A DNA stretch of 64,000 nucleotides from Perognathus longimembris pacificus (GCF_023159225.1 NC_063181.1:7957606-8021605), one strand, 5' to 3'. Counted from the first letter of the stretch, positions 26,395 to 36,421 are shown. Numbers and translations are program-made. The notes: a model not told the origin generated them from the letters alone.

Positions 26395-29277
26395 AATTAA
26401 GATTAAAGTATTTTAAAAAGTTCTAGACTCTTAGCTGATACTACACGTGCACACACAAAAGTTCAAAATAGATGAATCTTAGCAGAAGACATGGAGATAA
26501 GTCTTCATAACCCTGGATTTGACATTGGATCCATAAATGCCAGTTGAACAAAGGAGATGGGAACCGCTGGGAACAGAGACTGGAAGAACATGGAGCCAGA
26601 GTAGCGTAGAAGAACTGGGGGTCAGAGTTAGGATGCACCTGGTTTACACGACACTTCGGCAGGTCTCTGCTTCATGTCTTGCAGGGCAGCTGGTTGACGG
26701 GACAGTGTAACAGCTGAGGCTGGGCCGGGCTGTATCTGTGGAGAAAACACAGAGCCTGGTGTTAGCGTCTTCCAGGCCTCCCCTCATAACCTCCACCTCA
26801 CAACATGGCTGCCCTCACCCTCACCCCGCCCCCAGCCTTCAAAACCATCTCAGAGAACTTGGATCTTTTTCCCAGTTCTAAAACTTTCAGTCATTTATTT
26901 GTCTCTTTGCCTCTCTAGGTTTAATCAATTTATAGACACTCCCCTTTATTATTTTCTCTTCTCATTTGAAAAATAATTCTTAGCCAGGCACCAGTGTCTC
27001 ACACCTGTAATCCTAGCTACTCAGGAGGCTGAGATGTGAGGATCATGGTTCAAAGCTAGCCAAGGTAGGAGAGTCCAAGAGACTCTCATCTCCAATTAAC
27101 TACCAGAAAACTCAAGGTGAAGCTGTGGCTCCAAGTGGTAGAATATTAGCCTTGAACAAAAGAGCGGTGGCTAGGCCCTTAGTTCAAGTCCCACAATCAA
27201 CAAAATAAATTAATAAGTAAATACTAACAACCAAAACGACAGGGGCATAGCATAAGTGCTAGAGTCCCAGGCCCTGAGTTCAATCTCCAGTAACACAAAT
27301 GAAATTTCATTTTATGGAGTATTATCATATATAGTTCTACTAGTTGACCACACGTGCTGTCTCTCTGTGTCAAACAAATACACTTAAAAAAAAAACTTGC
27401 TGTCAAATATACATTAGACAAAACTCCCATCTAAATCATTATAAATATATGGTACATTCACATATTAATGAAAACACAATATCTGGATTGCCGTTTTGTT
27501 ATGTGAAACTGAAAGTGTACATTCATTAAATGACTGTTTCTTCACACCGTGGGCCCAAAGCTTACTTTCTGTTAGCTCATATAGTGGAAAGTGTTCATGC
27601 AGTTACGGCTGGTGTTTTATTCCTCAGACTAGTTTTGGGTTTGAGGCAAGTTCTCAGGGGGGCCTGGTTCGTTCTAGGTAAAGTAATCAAGAGAGGGATC
27701 CTTGTTTGTGTGCACTGACTGGAAGGCCTGACGACTCATTTCTGCCCACAAAACCACAAGTCTTCTTCTGGTCACCAGATTGCCAGTCCCCACCCTGCCC
27801 TAACCAGTGATAAGATGGCCGAACCCCCAGTGCATTCCAGTGCCTCTGGGGTTCACTTGTGTCCCCTCCCCCCAGGCCAGACCTTTCCTTCCGGGTTTTG
27901 GGGGGTGGGGGCGGGGGCGGCGGGTTTAAAAAGTTTTTTGAGGGGCTGGGGATATGGCCTAGTGGCAAGAGTGCCTGCCTCGGTATACCTGAGGCCCTAG
28001 GTTCGATTCCCCAGCACCACATATACAGAAAACTGCCAGAAGCGGCGCTGTGGCTCAAGTGGCAGAGTGCTAGCCTTGAGCGGGAAGAAGTCAGGGACAG
28101 TGCTCAGGCCCTGAGTCCAAGGCCCAGGACTGGCCAAAAAAAAAAAAAAAAAATGTTTTTTGAGAAAGTTTTAATTGTCCAAGGTGACTTCGATTCAACG
28201 TGTCAATTTATGACGACAATTCACAGGCTTTTTTTTTTAAGCGACAAATATGAAACTTAGCCAAGGTGTTGGTGGCTCACAGCTCTCATGACAAAATCTA
28301 ACGTTCCTGCTCAAAGCCAGCTGGATAGACAAGTCCTCCAGGTGACTGGGACCTCAAAGCAACTAGCAAACAGCCAGAGGAGATGGGGCACGGATCCTGA
28401 GTGACAAAGCAAGCACGCCAGGGGCTCGGTTCGCCCCAGTTCGCGCCCCAGTCATGGCAAAAAAAAAAGAAAAACCAACAAACCAAGCTGAGCTCTGGAG
28501 GGAGGGAGGGAGGGAGGGGTGGGTGGGTGGGTGGATAGATGGATGTCCAAATCTTGTCGGGAGGAGAGGCCAGCACCCCCTATCTCTCTCCACTTTACAA
28601 TAGGCAAGAAGCCTTCCGTGGAGGTGCATGGCGCGCGCACGCGCACACACACACACACACACTCACACACACACTCACACACACACACACACACACACTG
28701 GCCCTTCACGCCCCCCTCCCCCACAGGGCCTCCCCAGCAGTTGGCATTGCGGGGAGGACTGGGGGGGAGGGGAGGCTGTGAAATCGCGGCCAGGCGGGAA
28801 GCCCGCGCACAGGTGGGGGTGTCAGGGTGCCCCTGCGCCCCTGCGCCCCTCGTCCTCCCCGCTGGGCTGTTCTCCTCCCCCCCCCCCCCCCGCCCGGCAC
28901 CCTTCGACGGCCGTCTCCCTCCGCGCTGCGCGGACATGCCTGGCGGTCGCGGGCACCCCGGGCCCGGCGCTTCCCGGTCCCCGCTCCGCGCTCGCCTCGC
29001 GCCCCCCACGGCGGCGGGGCCGCTCCCGAGCCAGACTCACCAGCAGCGGGGTGGAGGCGACCAAGACCAAGACCGTGAGGGTCTTCGGGCCTCCGGAGGG
29101 CCCGGCGGAGGGCTCGGCGCCCGGGGCGGTGGGCTCCGGGACCCGCGGCTCCCCGGCGGGGTCGGGGGGCGCTCCGGGCCCGGCGTCCGCGGAGCGCGGG
29201 TCCCCACGGGGCAGGCGGAGGGCCCGGAGCCCCGGGGCGCGGGCGCGGGCGCGGGCACGTCGGGCAAAGGAATTCAT
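17107..29277 (-). CDS. TNFRSF10B: TRAIL death receptor, TNFRSF10B-like, left copy (intact, 516 aa)
   Basis: Plasma-membrane receptor for TRAIL; its cytoplasmic death domain recruits FADD/caspase-8. Exons on the minus strand: 29041-29277, 26639-26735, 23963-24076, 23135-23246, 21218-21468, 20453-20475, 19873-20043, 18578-18635, 17107-17594. All splice sites are GT/AG, phases agree, and the sum is 1551 bp. Order: 79-residue N-terminal exon ending in a hydrophobic signal segment; TNFR cysteine-rich repeats (CRCs such as TTTSNTVCQC and SCDSWHDRKC); Thr/Ser/Pro stalk; membrane segment WVIGGILVLVIIGFCVVV; basic KYRKKK; death domain with TLLDALETLGE near the end. The last 60 or so residues are read from a SINE and are unlike human TNFRSF10B, which ends soon after the death domain. 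The A/B/C/D identity is uncertain; the N-terminal string PKTL and complete death domain favour 10B. Confidence 0.92.
17110..17300 (-). repeat. B1-Geo SINE exonised into the receptor C-terminus (left)
   Basis: The 7SL-like part, the Geo 'gtggctcaagtggtagag' motif and the A-rich tail are recognisable in the same orientation as the gene. The right arm has the same insertion at 59708-59900, so it predates the duplication. Confidence 0.85.
17595..18577 (-). other. Left receptor intron 8
   Basis: Holds a plus-strand B1-Geo at about 17800-18010. The right copy lacks roughly 130 bp equivalent to about 18295-18425. Confidence 0.6.
18578..18635 (-). CDS. TNFRSF10B: Left receptor exon 8
   Basis: 58 bp, phase 0 to 1. 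Encodes EGPAKKRLLVPVDGVDLIE, matching the RRRLLVPANEGDPTE segment of human TNFRSF10B. The acceptor is ttacag with an intact AG, unlike the right copy. Confidence 0.88.
18636..19872 (-). other. Left receptor intron 7
   Basis: Contains a plus-strand IDL-Geo (18808-19005) shared with the right arm, part of another Geo repeat just after it, and a plus-strand B1-Geo at about 19390-19610. Confidence 0.65.
18808..19005 (+). repeat. IDL-Geo SINE shared by both arms
   Basis: Full left ID-like and right Geo monomers ending in A-rich sequence. Its mirror lies at 58110-58316, so it was present before the duplication. Confidence 0.88.
19873..20043 (-). CDS. TNFRSF10B: Left receptor exon 7 (cytoplasmic linker)
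   Basis: 171 bp, 57 codons, phase 0. Encodes AFSKCSTRPAEVQDNN through SPGEAQCLL, the variable linker before the death domain. The end resembles the SPGESEHLL segment of human TNFRSF10B. Confidence 0.86.
20453..20475 (-). CDS. TNFRSF10B: Left receptor exon 6 (23-bp micro-exon)
   Basis: Acceptor ttgcag, donor gtgagt, phase 1 to 0; encodes GGLAALKT across the junction. It is needed to keep frame between exons 5 and 7 and is present unchanged in the right copy. Confidence 0.82.
20476..21217 (-). other. Left receptor intron 5
   Basis: Contains a G-rich run (20566-20586), a plus-strand B1-Geo (about 20630-20880) and a GA-rich simple repeat (21160-21200) next to the exon 5 donor. Confidence 0.65.
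21218..21468 (-). CDS. TNFRSF10B: Left receptor exon 5 (last repeat, stalk, membrane segment)
   Basis: 251 bp, phase 2 to 1. Encodes CPEGEVEVVSCDSWHDRKC, a TTTEPPTSTSS stalk likely to carry O-glycans, the membrane helix WVIGGILVLVIIGFCVVVC and the basic stop-transfer KYRKKK. Confidence 0.94.
21469..23134 (-). other. Left receptor intron 4
   Basis: Holds two minus-strand B1-Geo SINEs (about 21725-21945 and 22690-22890), an IDL-Geo between them (22096-22305) and a (TG)n tract (22635-22675). The right arm retains only one chimeric SINE in place of the whole stretch from the first to the second B1-Geo. Confidence 0.75.
22096..22305 (-). repeat. IDL-Geo SINE with target-site duplication (left arm only)
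   Basis: Flanked by GATCTAGTCAACTTTT on both sides (about 22080-22095 and 22305-22320). The corresponding region is deleted in the right arm, so presence or absence there cannot be scored. Confidence 0.88.
23135..23246 (-). CDS. TNFRSF10B: Left receptor exon 4 (cysteine-rich repeat)
   Basis: 112 bp, phase 1 to 2. Encodes DQEVKTACTTTSNTVCQC through EFCQRCRD. The C-TTTxNTVCQC motif is the classic TRAIL-receptor pattern. Confidence 0.94.
23247..23962 (-). other. Left receptor intron 3
   Basis: A minus-strand B1-like SINE lies at about 23335-23475; the rest is ordinary intron, closely matched in the right arm (54099-54834). Confidence 0.6.
23963..24076 (-). CDS. TNFRSF10B: Left receptor exon 3 (cysteine-rich repeat)
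   Basis: 114 bp, phase 1 to 1. Encodes GFYLSVECKCCLRCEAG through TCMRCSECRE, the first full TNFR cysteine-rich repeat and part of the ligand-binding face. The right copy differs at two residues (F to Y and R to H). Confidence 0.92.
24541..24757 (+). repeat. IDL-Geo SINE shared by both arms
   Basis: Complete dimer with poly(A) tail, flanked by an imperfect AAAGTTAGCT(A/T)CCTG duplication. Mirror copy at 53300-53515. Confidence 0.9.
25515..25725 (+). repeat. IDL-Geo SINE shared by both arms
   Basis: Complete dimer in intron 2 of the left receptor, flanked by ATGAGTTATTAG / ATGAGCTATTAG. Mirror copy at about 52330-52540. Confidence 0.88.
26639..26735 (-). CDS. TNFRSF10B: Left receptor exon 2
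   Basis: 97 bp, phase 0 to 1. Encodes IQPGPASAVTLSRQPAAL through VSCKP, the mature N-terminus and start of the cysteine-rich region. No base differs from the right copy in my reading. Confidence 0.88.
26736..29040 (-). other. Left receptor intron 1
   Basis: Contains a plus-strand B1-Geo (about 26975-27205), the block 27.60-27.88 kb that appears twice in the right arm, a left-only IDL-Geo (27943-28150), a (GGGA)n tract (28496-28535), a (CA)n tract (28640-28700) and a CpG-rich segment next to exon 1. Confidence 0.65.
27943..28153 (+). repeat. IDL-Geo SINE, left arm only
   Basis: Flanked by GTTTTTTGAG on both sides. Both right-arm copies of this locus (near 45055 and 50160) have the uninterrupted empty site. 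Confidence 0.92.
29041..29277 (-). CDS. TNFRSF10B: Left receptor exon 1 (79 codons)
   Basis: ATG at 29275-29277 in CAAAATG context, donor gtgagt. Encodes MNSFARRARARARAP, a Pro/Gly/Arg-rich stretch, then GGPKTLTVLVLVASTPLL. The hydrophobic end would act as signal peptide; the long polar lead is like human TNFRSF10A/B. The right copy lacks 53 of these codons. Confidence 0.88.
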
Positions 29278-29307
29278 TTTGAACCCTGAGCCCTGGGAGA
29301 GCCCGGA

Positions 29308-29333
29308 CTTTATAGTCGGAGGGAGGGGCGGGG
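29308..29333 (-). promoter_or_regulatory. TATA box and GC box upstream of left receptor
   Basis: On the minus strand CTATAAAG (29308-29315) lies about 31 bases before the ATG, with a CCCCGCCCC GC box (29325-29333) just upstream. A kappa-B-like GGAACTTTCC is at 29357-29366. If this TATA is used, the 5' UTR is only a few bases; transcription from elsewhere is possible. Confidence 0.6.
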
Positions 29334-29691
29334 ACAGGAAAGTGTTGCAACAATCAGGAAAGTTCCTCACTTTCTTTAGGCCCCTGGAAGCACCCCCCCC
29401 CCCCCCGCTTCCCCCCTCCTCCCCTTTCCAGCCTCCCCCTCTCCAGCCCCCCCTCCACTCCTGTCAGCACACTAGGCCTGGGCGGTGTCCCGTGGATTTT
29501 TCTCATCAAGGCCAGGGCTGAAGTAGCCAGGGCTCCACCTGTGGCATTTTACAGCTGGCTTTGAACCCCCTGCTTAGATCTCAGCCTCCTGAGTGGCTAA
29601 GGGAGAATCACAAGGCCTGAGCCACAGGTGCCCGCCCAGGGACCGACTCTCTCTCTCTGTGACTCTCTCCTCTCCCTCTCGTCTGTCTGTC

Positions 29692-29775
29692 TCCATCCAT
29701 CCATCCATCCACCCATACATACATTTCCATCCATCCATCCATCCATCCATCCATCCATCCATCCATCCATCCACA
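29692..29775 (+). repeat. (CCAT)n tetranucleotide repeat
   Basis: Upstream of the left receptor. The counterpart in the right arm (43738-43920) is longer and adjoins the exon-1 remnant. Confidence 0.95.
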
Positions 29776-31500
29776 GGATCACACCCGTCGCCCCAGCTAC
29801 TCAGGAAGCAGATCTGAGGTCAGACCCTACCGGGAAGCCCCAGACTCTTAGTGCTGATCAGCAAAATACCAGAGGTGGATTTGTGGTTCAAGTGGTCGAG
29901 CGCCAGATTGTGAGGAGGAGGAAGAAAAGCAAGGCAACCGGGAGCACACATCTTAGCACACATGCACACACACATGCCACACCAAAAACCCTTGAATGGC
30001 CTTCCTGCCTCTTTCAAACACCCACCCCTGTTGTCCTCTTGGCTGGGCTGGCAGTGGCCAGACTTTGCTAGGACGCCTCCTCCAGGGAAGAAGAGGCTCT
30101 GATCTCAGTGGAGCCGCTTCCAAGGAAGAAGAGGCTCTGATCTCAGCGGAGCCATCCCCTTCCTCCTTACCCTGCCAGGTTGGCCAGTCGCTGGAAGGAC
30201 CATCAAAGGGCCTTCCCCGAGCCCTGTGGGTCGCCCACGCCCTGGGGTCGGCGTCATCTTCACACAAATTGCCAGTGGAGTCTTCACAAGAAAACCCCCG
30301 TTTTCTGAGGGCTCTTTTTCTTGCAGCTCTATTACTTCATGTTTTGGTGATGCCGGGGTTTGCTGGCGCTCTACCAGGGGCTGATCCCGATGGACTTGGG
30401 CAGAGGATCAAGGCACACAGCCCTGGCTCTTGCTGGGCCCCTCCCAAGAAGGCCCTAGGTTGATGACAAAGGAGGGTGGAATGGGCACTAGGAAGGGGTG
30501 GGGCTAGGGCGAGCCCAAGAAAGGGAGGGGAGGGCCCCCCAGGAAGGGATGCCAACCACAGCACGCAGGTCCACAAGTCACACACATCCCATGTGCACAG
30601 GGGGCCAGGTTAGGGTTCACACTTTTCTTCCAACACATTACCCAGTTCTTGTCACAGTGCTGAAAAAGGGGAAGAAAAATCCAAACACCACTCTCTCCTC
30701 TGCACCCCCCACCCCCAGCCTTCCTGCTGTCCTCCCTGCCCCTGTGGTCCCTGTCAGCACCTGGCCCAGTCCCGTGCATCTTCTCCAAGTCCCCCCCCCC
30801 CCCTCCAGGTTTCTGGAGATTGATAGTCATTATTGAAGTAGGCAGTTAGGGGCCTTCACTCCTTTCCTGTAGTTTGTATTTCCATATACAATTCATTTCT
30901 TATCAAGAATATTGTATTGTGTTCAAATTGTAAACGCCTATTGGGTTTTTCACATATGGGGTGCCAGTACTGGGGCTTGAGCTCCGGGGGTGTCCATTTT
31001 AGTTCTCCCCCTCAAAGCTGGCTCTCAACCCCTGGTGCCACACCTCCACTTCCGGTTTGGGGGAGATAAGAGTCTCATGTCTTGGGCTTCCCTGCTGGGC
31101 TGTCATCTAACCTGCAGTCCTCAGAACTCAGCCTTCTGAGTAGCTGGGATTATAGGTGTGAACCTCTGGCACGGGTCCTCCTGGGATTTTTCATTGGGAT
31201 TGTGTGAAATGTAGAAATCCTTGGGAGGAATTAACATCTTCACCATATTGAGCCTTCCAGATCATCAAATGGATGTATTTAGATTCTCTCAACTTTCAGG
31301 ATAGATTTGCAAATGTCTGCAGTTTTGTAAAGACACCCCTCAATACTTTTGATTAGTAGAATTGAATGAAATTTATTTACAAAGTGTGTCTTGCTCAGAA
31401 ATCCGTCACTGTTGTTACTTTAAAAAATCATAGTTTACATACAAAATTTTAAACAATATACAAAATATAAACAAGATAAAAAACAAACAGTGCACTAAAC
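29776..31500. other. Left-arm sequence upstream of receptor promoter
   Basis: Mirrored at 42.0-43.74 kb. It contains a short duplicated GAAGAAGAGGCTCTGATCTC string (30088 and 30127), a minus-strand B1-Geo at about 30955-31180, and unremarkable sequence otherwise. No further exon of the receptor was recognised. Confidence 0.55.
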
Positions 31501-31501
31501 T

Positions 31502-31662
31502 CCAGTTTTGTTTTGTTTTTTTGCCAGTCCTAGGCCTTGGACTCACTTGAGCCACAGCGCCACTTCTGGCCGTTTTCCATATATGTGGTGCTGGGGAATT
31601 GAACTCAGGGCTTCATGTATATGAGGCAAACACTCTTGCCACTAGGCCATATTCCCAGCTCC
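31502..31662 (-). repeat. IDL-Geo SINE, left arm only, internally shortened
   Basis: Flanked by CACTAAACT at 31493-31501 and 31663-31671. The right arm near 42010 has the empty site. The Geo half is shortened. Confidence 0.92.
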
Positions 31663-32100
31663 CACTAAACTGCATTGTATTTCCATGTAGCAGAGGCAAA
31701 ACAGAGGCCGGGAATGTGGCTCAAGAGGTAGAGTGCTAGCCCTGAGCAAAAGGAAGCCAAAGTCCAAGCCCTAGGACTGGCAAGGTGGGCAAAGCAGAAT
31801 GCTTATCTGACTCTTGACCTTAGGAAGAAAATATGACAATTGGATACAAAGTTCATAGTAGTTTTTCCTCAAGCAAGCTTTATCAGATTAAATTTCTAGT
31901 TCCATTTCTAGTTTGCTAAGAATTCTTACCAGGAAAGCTGGTTAAAATTTGTCAAAATATTACATGGGTTTTCCTTTTCTTATGTGCTATTAAAATAATA
32001 AATTTGATTTTCAAATGTTAAATGAATTCTTAGGCTATATTTCATTTGTCATAATGGATTATTTTCTTTCATATTGCTGGATTTGGTTTGGCTGGCAAGC

Positions 32101-32280
32101 CTGCCGTCCGTCCTTCCGTCCTTCCTTCCTTCCTTCCTTCCTTCCTCCCTTCCTTCCTTCCTCCCTCCCTCCCTCCCTCCCTCTCTTCCTCCCTCCCTCC
32201 CTCCCTTCCTCCCTCCCTCCCTCCCTCCCTCCCTCCCTCCCTCCCTCCCTCCCTCCCTCCCTCCCTTCCTTCCTCTTTTC
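32101..32280 (+). repeat. (CCTT)n/(CCCT)n pyrimidine tract
   Basis: About 180 bp of pure pyrimidine repeats on the plus strand; the mirror at 41512-41580 is much shorter and purine on the plus strand. Confidence 0.95.
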
Positions 32281-32281
32281 T

Positions 32282-32515
32282 CGTCTTTAGTTCTGTGGTC
32301 TAGGGACTTGAACTCAAGGACTGGATGCTGTCCCTGAGCTTTTTTGCACAACGCTAGGGCTCTATCATTTGAGCCACAGCTCCACTTACTTTTTTTGTGG
32401 TTAGTTGGAGATGAGTCTCATGGACTTTTCTGCCCAAGGTGGGCTTCAAACCACAATTCTCAGATCCCAGCCTCCTGAGCAGCTAAGATTATAAATATTA
32501 TCCACTACCACCCAG
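32282..32515 (-). repeat. B1-Geo SINE shared by both arms
   Basis: Geo half then 7SL-like half on the minus strand. Mirror at about 41270-41500. Confidence 0.8.
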
Positions 32516-32730
32516 ATGGTATTCGGTTCTTAATATTGTGTGCCTTTATTCACCAGACTTTGGCCTATGATTTTTTTCTGTAATATCTCTGTATAGTCCA
32601 TATATTATCCCTATTCAGACTTTTGTTAAATAAATTCCATTTTCTGGAGAGTTGTACAAAATCAGTAATACTTCTGTATGTGTTTCATAGAATTTACCAA
32701 TATCACCTACACTTAAGAGGTGATGTTTTG

Positions 32731-32937
32731 GGCTGGGGATATAGCCTAGTGGCAAGAGTGCCTGCCTGGGATACACGAGGCCCTAGGTTCGATTCCCCAG
32801 CACCACATATACAGAAAACGGCCAGAAGCGGCGCTGTGGCTCAAGTGGCGGAGTGCCAGCCTTGAGCGGGAAGAAGCCAGGGACAGTGCTCAGGCCCTGA
32901 GTCCAAGGCCCAGGACTGGCCAAAAAAAAAAAAAAAA
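32731..32937 (+). repeat. IDL-Geo SINE, left arm only
   Basis: Flanked by GAGGTGATGTTTT on both sides; the right arm at about 40390-40402 has one uninterrupted copy. Confidence 0.93.
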
Positions 32938-33291
32938 GAGGTGATGTTTTTATTTGGGGTGTATGTGTCTCTATGAAGGTTTTTCAGTAATCATTCACTC
33001 GGTAGATACTGTGGTCAGGGGCCGGTGGCTCACACCTGTAATCTTGGTTACTTAGGAGGCTGAGATCTGAGGATTGCAGTTCAAAGCCACACCAGACAGA
33101 AAAGTCCCTAAGACTATTTCCAATGAACCACCCAAAGGACGGAAGTGGAGATGTGGCCCAAGCCGTAGAGCTCCAACCTTGAGTGGAAAAAGGTAAAGGA
33201 GAGTGCAGGCTCAAAGAGATAGAATGAACATTCTTTACATAAATGTATACTAAGTGAAGATGGTTATTTTTTCTGATAATCTATTATTTCT

Positions 33292-33515
33292 GGGGCTGGG
33301 AATATGGCCTAGTGGCAAGAGTGCTCACCTTGTATACACGAAGCCCTGGGTTCGATTCCCCAGCACCACATATATAGAAAACTACCAGAAGTGGCGCTGT
33401 GGCTCAAGTGCAGAGTGCTAGCCTTGAGCAAAAAGAAGCCAGGGACAGTGCTCAGGCCCTGAGTCCATGGCCCAGGACTGGCAAAAATAAGTAAGTAAAT
33501 AAATAAATAAATATC
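33292..33515 (+). repeat. IDL-Geo SINE, left arm only
   Basis: Flanked by an imperfect CTATTA(T/C)TTCTGG duplication and ending in a (TAAA)n-like tail; the right arm near 40050 has the empty site. Confidence 0.88.
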
Positions 33516-33598
33516 TATTACTTCTGGCTATTTTAATAAATCTCTCTCTTTTTTTTTTTGGCTAGTTGTTCTATTGATTAGCCCTCAAAAGTTGTTGA

Positions 33599-34010
33599 TG
33601 AAGAGCCAGACTTTGAAGTCAGGCCCCACTTTACCACACGAACCCCACTTTACCACATGAACCTGCGATAAGCAGGCCCTGTGAGCAAACCGAGGACAAG
33701 CTTATTAGGGCCCAGCCAGTCAAGAACTCTATCCACTGGGAATGCCCTCAGAGTGCCTCGAGCCCTGAGCCAATCACATTGGTACCCGTGTCCTAATCTT
33801 GCTTGCTTGAACACCTGATGGCTGTAACTTTGTTTTTTGCCTTTATAAGCCCTGTGCAATCCCAGCTCAGGGCTTCCGCCTAACCTCTGCTGTGGGTGGG
33901 TAGGACGAGGCCCAAGTTGCAGCCCACCTGAATAAAGCCTTGCTTTTGCATTTCAGAATGCCTGAGTCTTGGTGGCCTTCTTGGTGGTTGTTTCGGGACT
34001 TGGCACAACA
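33599..34010 (+). mobile_element. Solo LTR at the inner end of the left arm
   Basis: Contains a TATA-like CCTTTATAAGCC and a poly(A) signal AATAAAGCC about 95 bases later, and ends GGCACAACA. The structure (U3, TATA, AATAAA, short U5) is of gammaretroviral type. No internal genes adjoin. The 5' edge is taken from where homology to the right arm stops. Confidence 0.7.
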
Positions 34011-34301
34011 GTTACATCTGACAAACTTGTAGGAATCGTCTGTCCTTCTCTGTGGGCCTGTTGGAAACTGTTACAAAAAACCTACAAACAAACTGGAATG
34101 GCAATTAAACACTCGTTTTGGTAGCCATAATTTTCCTTTTGTCACTTTGCAACAATCATTTAGGACAATTTCACTTCCAAATTTCTTATCTAGAAATGCA
34201 TTCTTGATTTCCAGAGCCTTTTACTAACCTCTGCTTTAACACTTACACTTTGGCTTTTATCTGCATTGGAGAAACTCTGAAGCTTACAGGCATTCTGGAA
34301 C

Positions 34302-34768
34302 TGTAATGTGGGGGTCAGATCTGGCCAACAAAAGAGGACAGAAGCTGACTCCATTTCCACTGTCTCCCCAGCCCCCCCCCCCCCCCAGAGGCCTAGGAAG
34401 ATTCCCACTCACGGGGTTATCTGGTTTATACCACAACCACTAAGATAGAAAGTCCCCGCCCTCATCGGAAACGAACACACCCCTAGACAATGAGTCAGAG
34501 ACAGAGCTTACCTGCGAGCCGCTGGCCAGTCATGTGTAAGCCCGCGAACTAACTGGCCAGTCAAGAGTAAGCCCGCGAACCCCCACCCAATCACTAAGCC
34601 ATTGTCATGGTTATCCCTCCCCCTACCCTATTGTCAATAAAAACCCTGCTCAGCATGAAGGTGGGGCCCGCGACCCCTTGGCTGCCACCATGGGAGGTTG
34701 TGGAACCGGCTCAAGCTAATTAAATGACTCTTGTTGGTAGTTTTTGGGTGGCTCTTCCTGGCACATCA
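34302..34768 (+). mobile_element. Second solo LTR in the spacer
   Basis: Begins TGTAATGTGGGGGTCAGATC, like the minus-strand LTR at 37965-38605. CAATAAAAACCC near 34634 may be the TATA region, and AATTAAATGAC near 34717 the poly(A) region. The 3' end is approximate. Confidence 0.6.
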
Positions 34769-35808
34769 AAACCAGGCACCACCCTTTGAGAGCCTTTTTG
34801 TTTTTTCTTCAGTTCCAGTTACTGCATGAAGACCTTTGAACTCAAATGATAATTTTTCCTTAAGTAAGAATTCCAATTACTCTGACATCACAGTATACAC
34901 TCATAAAATTCAGTACCTGAATCATTAAACTGATACCCAAAACAATTCTAACAAAAGTACATTTAACAGTGTTCACCAGAATAACAAACACAAGAAATCC
35001 AGTCTCAGCATCTTTGCTTTTTCAGTACATCCAAATTGCAAAAATCGCACAGGAATCAAATCACATCAGGTAAATAAACTTTTTAACCATTTCTAAAAAC
35101 CTTTTCCAATTCCTAGTACCTCAAGGGGCAGTTTTAGAAATACCAATCAACTCATTCATTTTTACCATCAGGTTTCCAGTGTTCATCTGCGACTAAGAAA
35201 GGCCTCCATTGGCCTGTCCTACAGAATGGGCCTATAACCATCTGACTGTTAAGAGCTTGATTAACTACCTTGGTGCCAGATTGCCCTCTTCCACCATGAA
35301 TGGACTTCCTCTATGGCCTGTCCCACCATGCATGGACTCCCTCCAGGGCCTGTGCCACCATGCAGACCGCCCACTAGGGCCTGTCCTACCATGTGGACTG
35401 GCTAAGCTGCACCTTTGCCAGATCACCCCTCACTCCTGAGAATAGGCACACAGGCTTGTCCTAAGGTTTCCTGTCCTTTTCTCTTGATCTCTGACTCAGA
35501 AATCTAAGCAATTCTTTAACACTGATAATCAAACCTTTACATCCAAATTTCTGACATTGAGCCCCAAATTTTAACAGTGGAGGAAAATAAATTAAGTTCC
35601 CAATGCCTTTTGTTAAATCAGATAACTTGATGACAGTGTAAGCCTTTGGCATTAAGATACCAAATATTTTCAGCTGCAAATCAACTATAGTTCCTCTTTA
35701 AAACAATGCACTAATCCTTTAAAACATTTGCTAAGGCTCAAACTTGATGATCTTTGAGTTTAGACTTAAACTCACCCATTTTTACATCATCCAGTAGCAA
35801 GAGGTTTT
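34769..35808. other. Spacer sequence of unknown origin
   Basis: No gene recognised. 35285-35400 contains a degenerate tandem unit (GGCCTGTCC(C/T)ACCATG repeated three to four times). It may be old retroviral interior, but no retroviral protein was recognised. Confidence 0.4.
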
Positions 35809-36017
35809 TGTTTTTTTTTTTTTTTTGCCAGTCCTGGGCCTTGAACTCAGGGCCTAAGCACTGTCCCTGGCTTCTTTTTGCTCAAGGCTAGCACTCTGCC
35901 ACTTGAGCCACAGCGCCACTTCTGGCGTTTTCTATATATGTGGTGCTTGGGAATCGAACCCAGGGCTTAATGTATGCGAGGCACGCACTCTACCACTAGG
36001 CCATATTTCCAGCCCGG
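35809..36017 (-). repeat. IDL-Geo SINE in the spacer
   Basis: Flanked by GCAAGAGGT on both sides (35799-35807 and 36017-36025). Complete dimer. Confidence 0.92.
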
Positions 36018-36421
36018 CAAGAGGTATTTATGCCAATCTTATTCTTGCAATAACCATCCAAGATTTAAGACAAAACTTTTAACAAATGACTTTAACATTC
36101 TCCAGCCTCATTTACCAGGGCTCGCTAGTTTTTGCAAGACATTTTAGCACACTACATAATTTTCTGCTGAAGATAGCTGGAAGGGGGTTTCCTGGGCTAA
36201 GACTCAGCCCACCCAGTCCTTGACTCTAGTCTCAGCCCAATTTTGACTAGAGAATTTTACAGATCAGTTGACCTTTAATACCTTCAGTTGGAAGAAAATG
36301 GTTACTTCTCCTGATCCTAGGGACCTGGGGAGGCTGTTTGGAACTCCATTACTGGCAGAGGCCGTGTGTCCCATGTCTTGTAAGTAAGTTATATCACAAC
36401 CAACGCATCCGTCCACTATGA

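Larger units (their letters stand above)
24077..26638 (-). other. Left receptor intron 2
   Basis: Contains a (CA)n/(GC) tract near 24210-24255, IDL-Geo copies at 24541-24755 and 25515-25720, B1-Geo copies at about 25135-25345 and 25985-26215, and a long (CA)n tract at 26350-26391. All have counterparts in the right arm. Confidence 0.65.

Noticed and set aside
28519..29521. Plus-strand open frames of 256 and 297 codons
   Set aside because: Antisense to receptor exon 1 in CpG-rich sequence with a translated (CA)n tract.
35209..35439. 76-codon frame with repeated GLPLWPVPPCMDSL-like units
   Set aside because: Comes from a degenerate tandem DNA unit; no start context or homology to support a gene.
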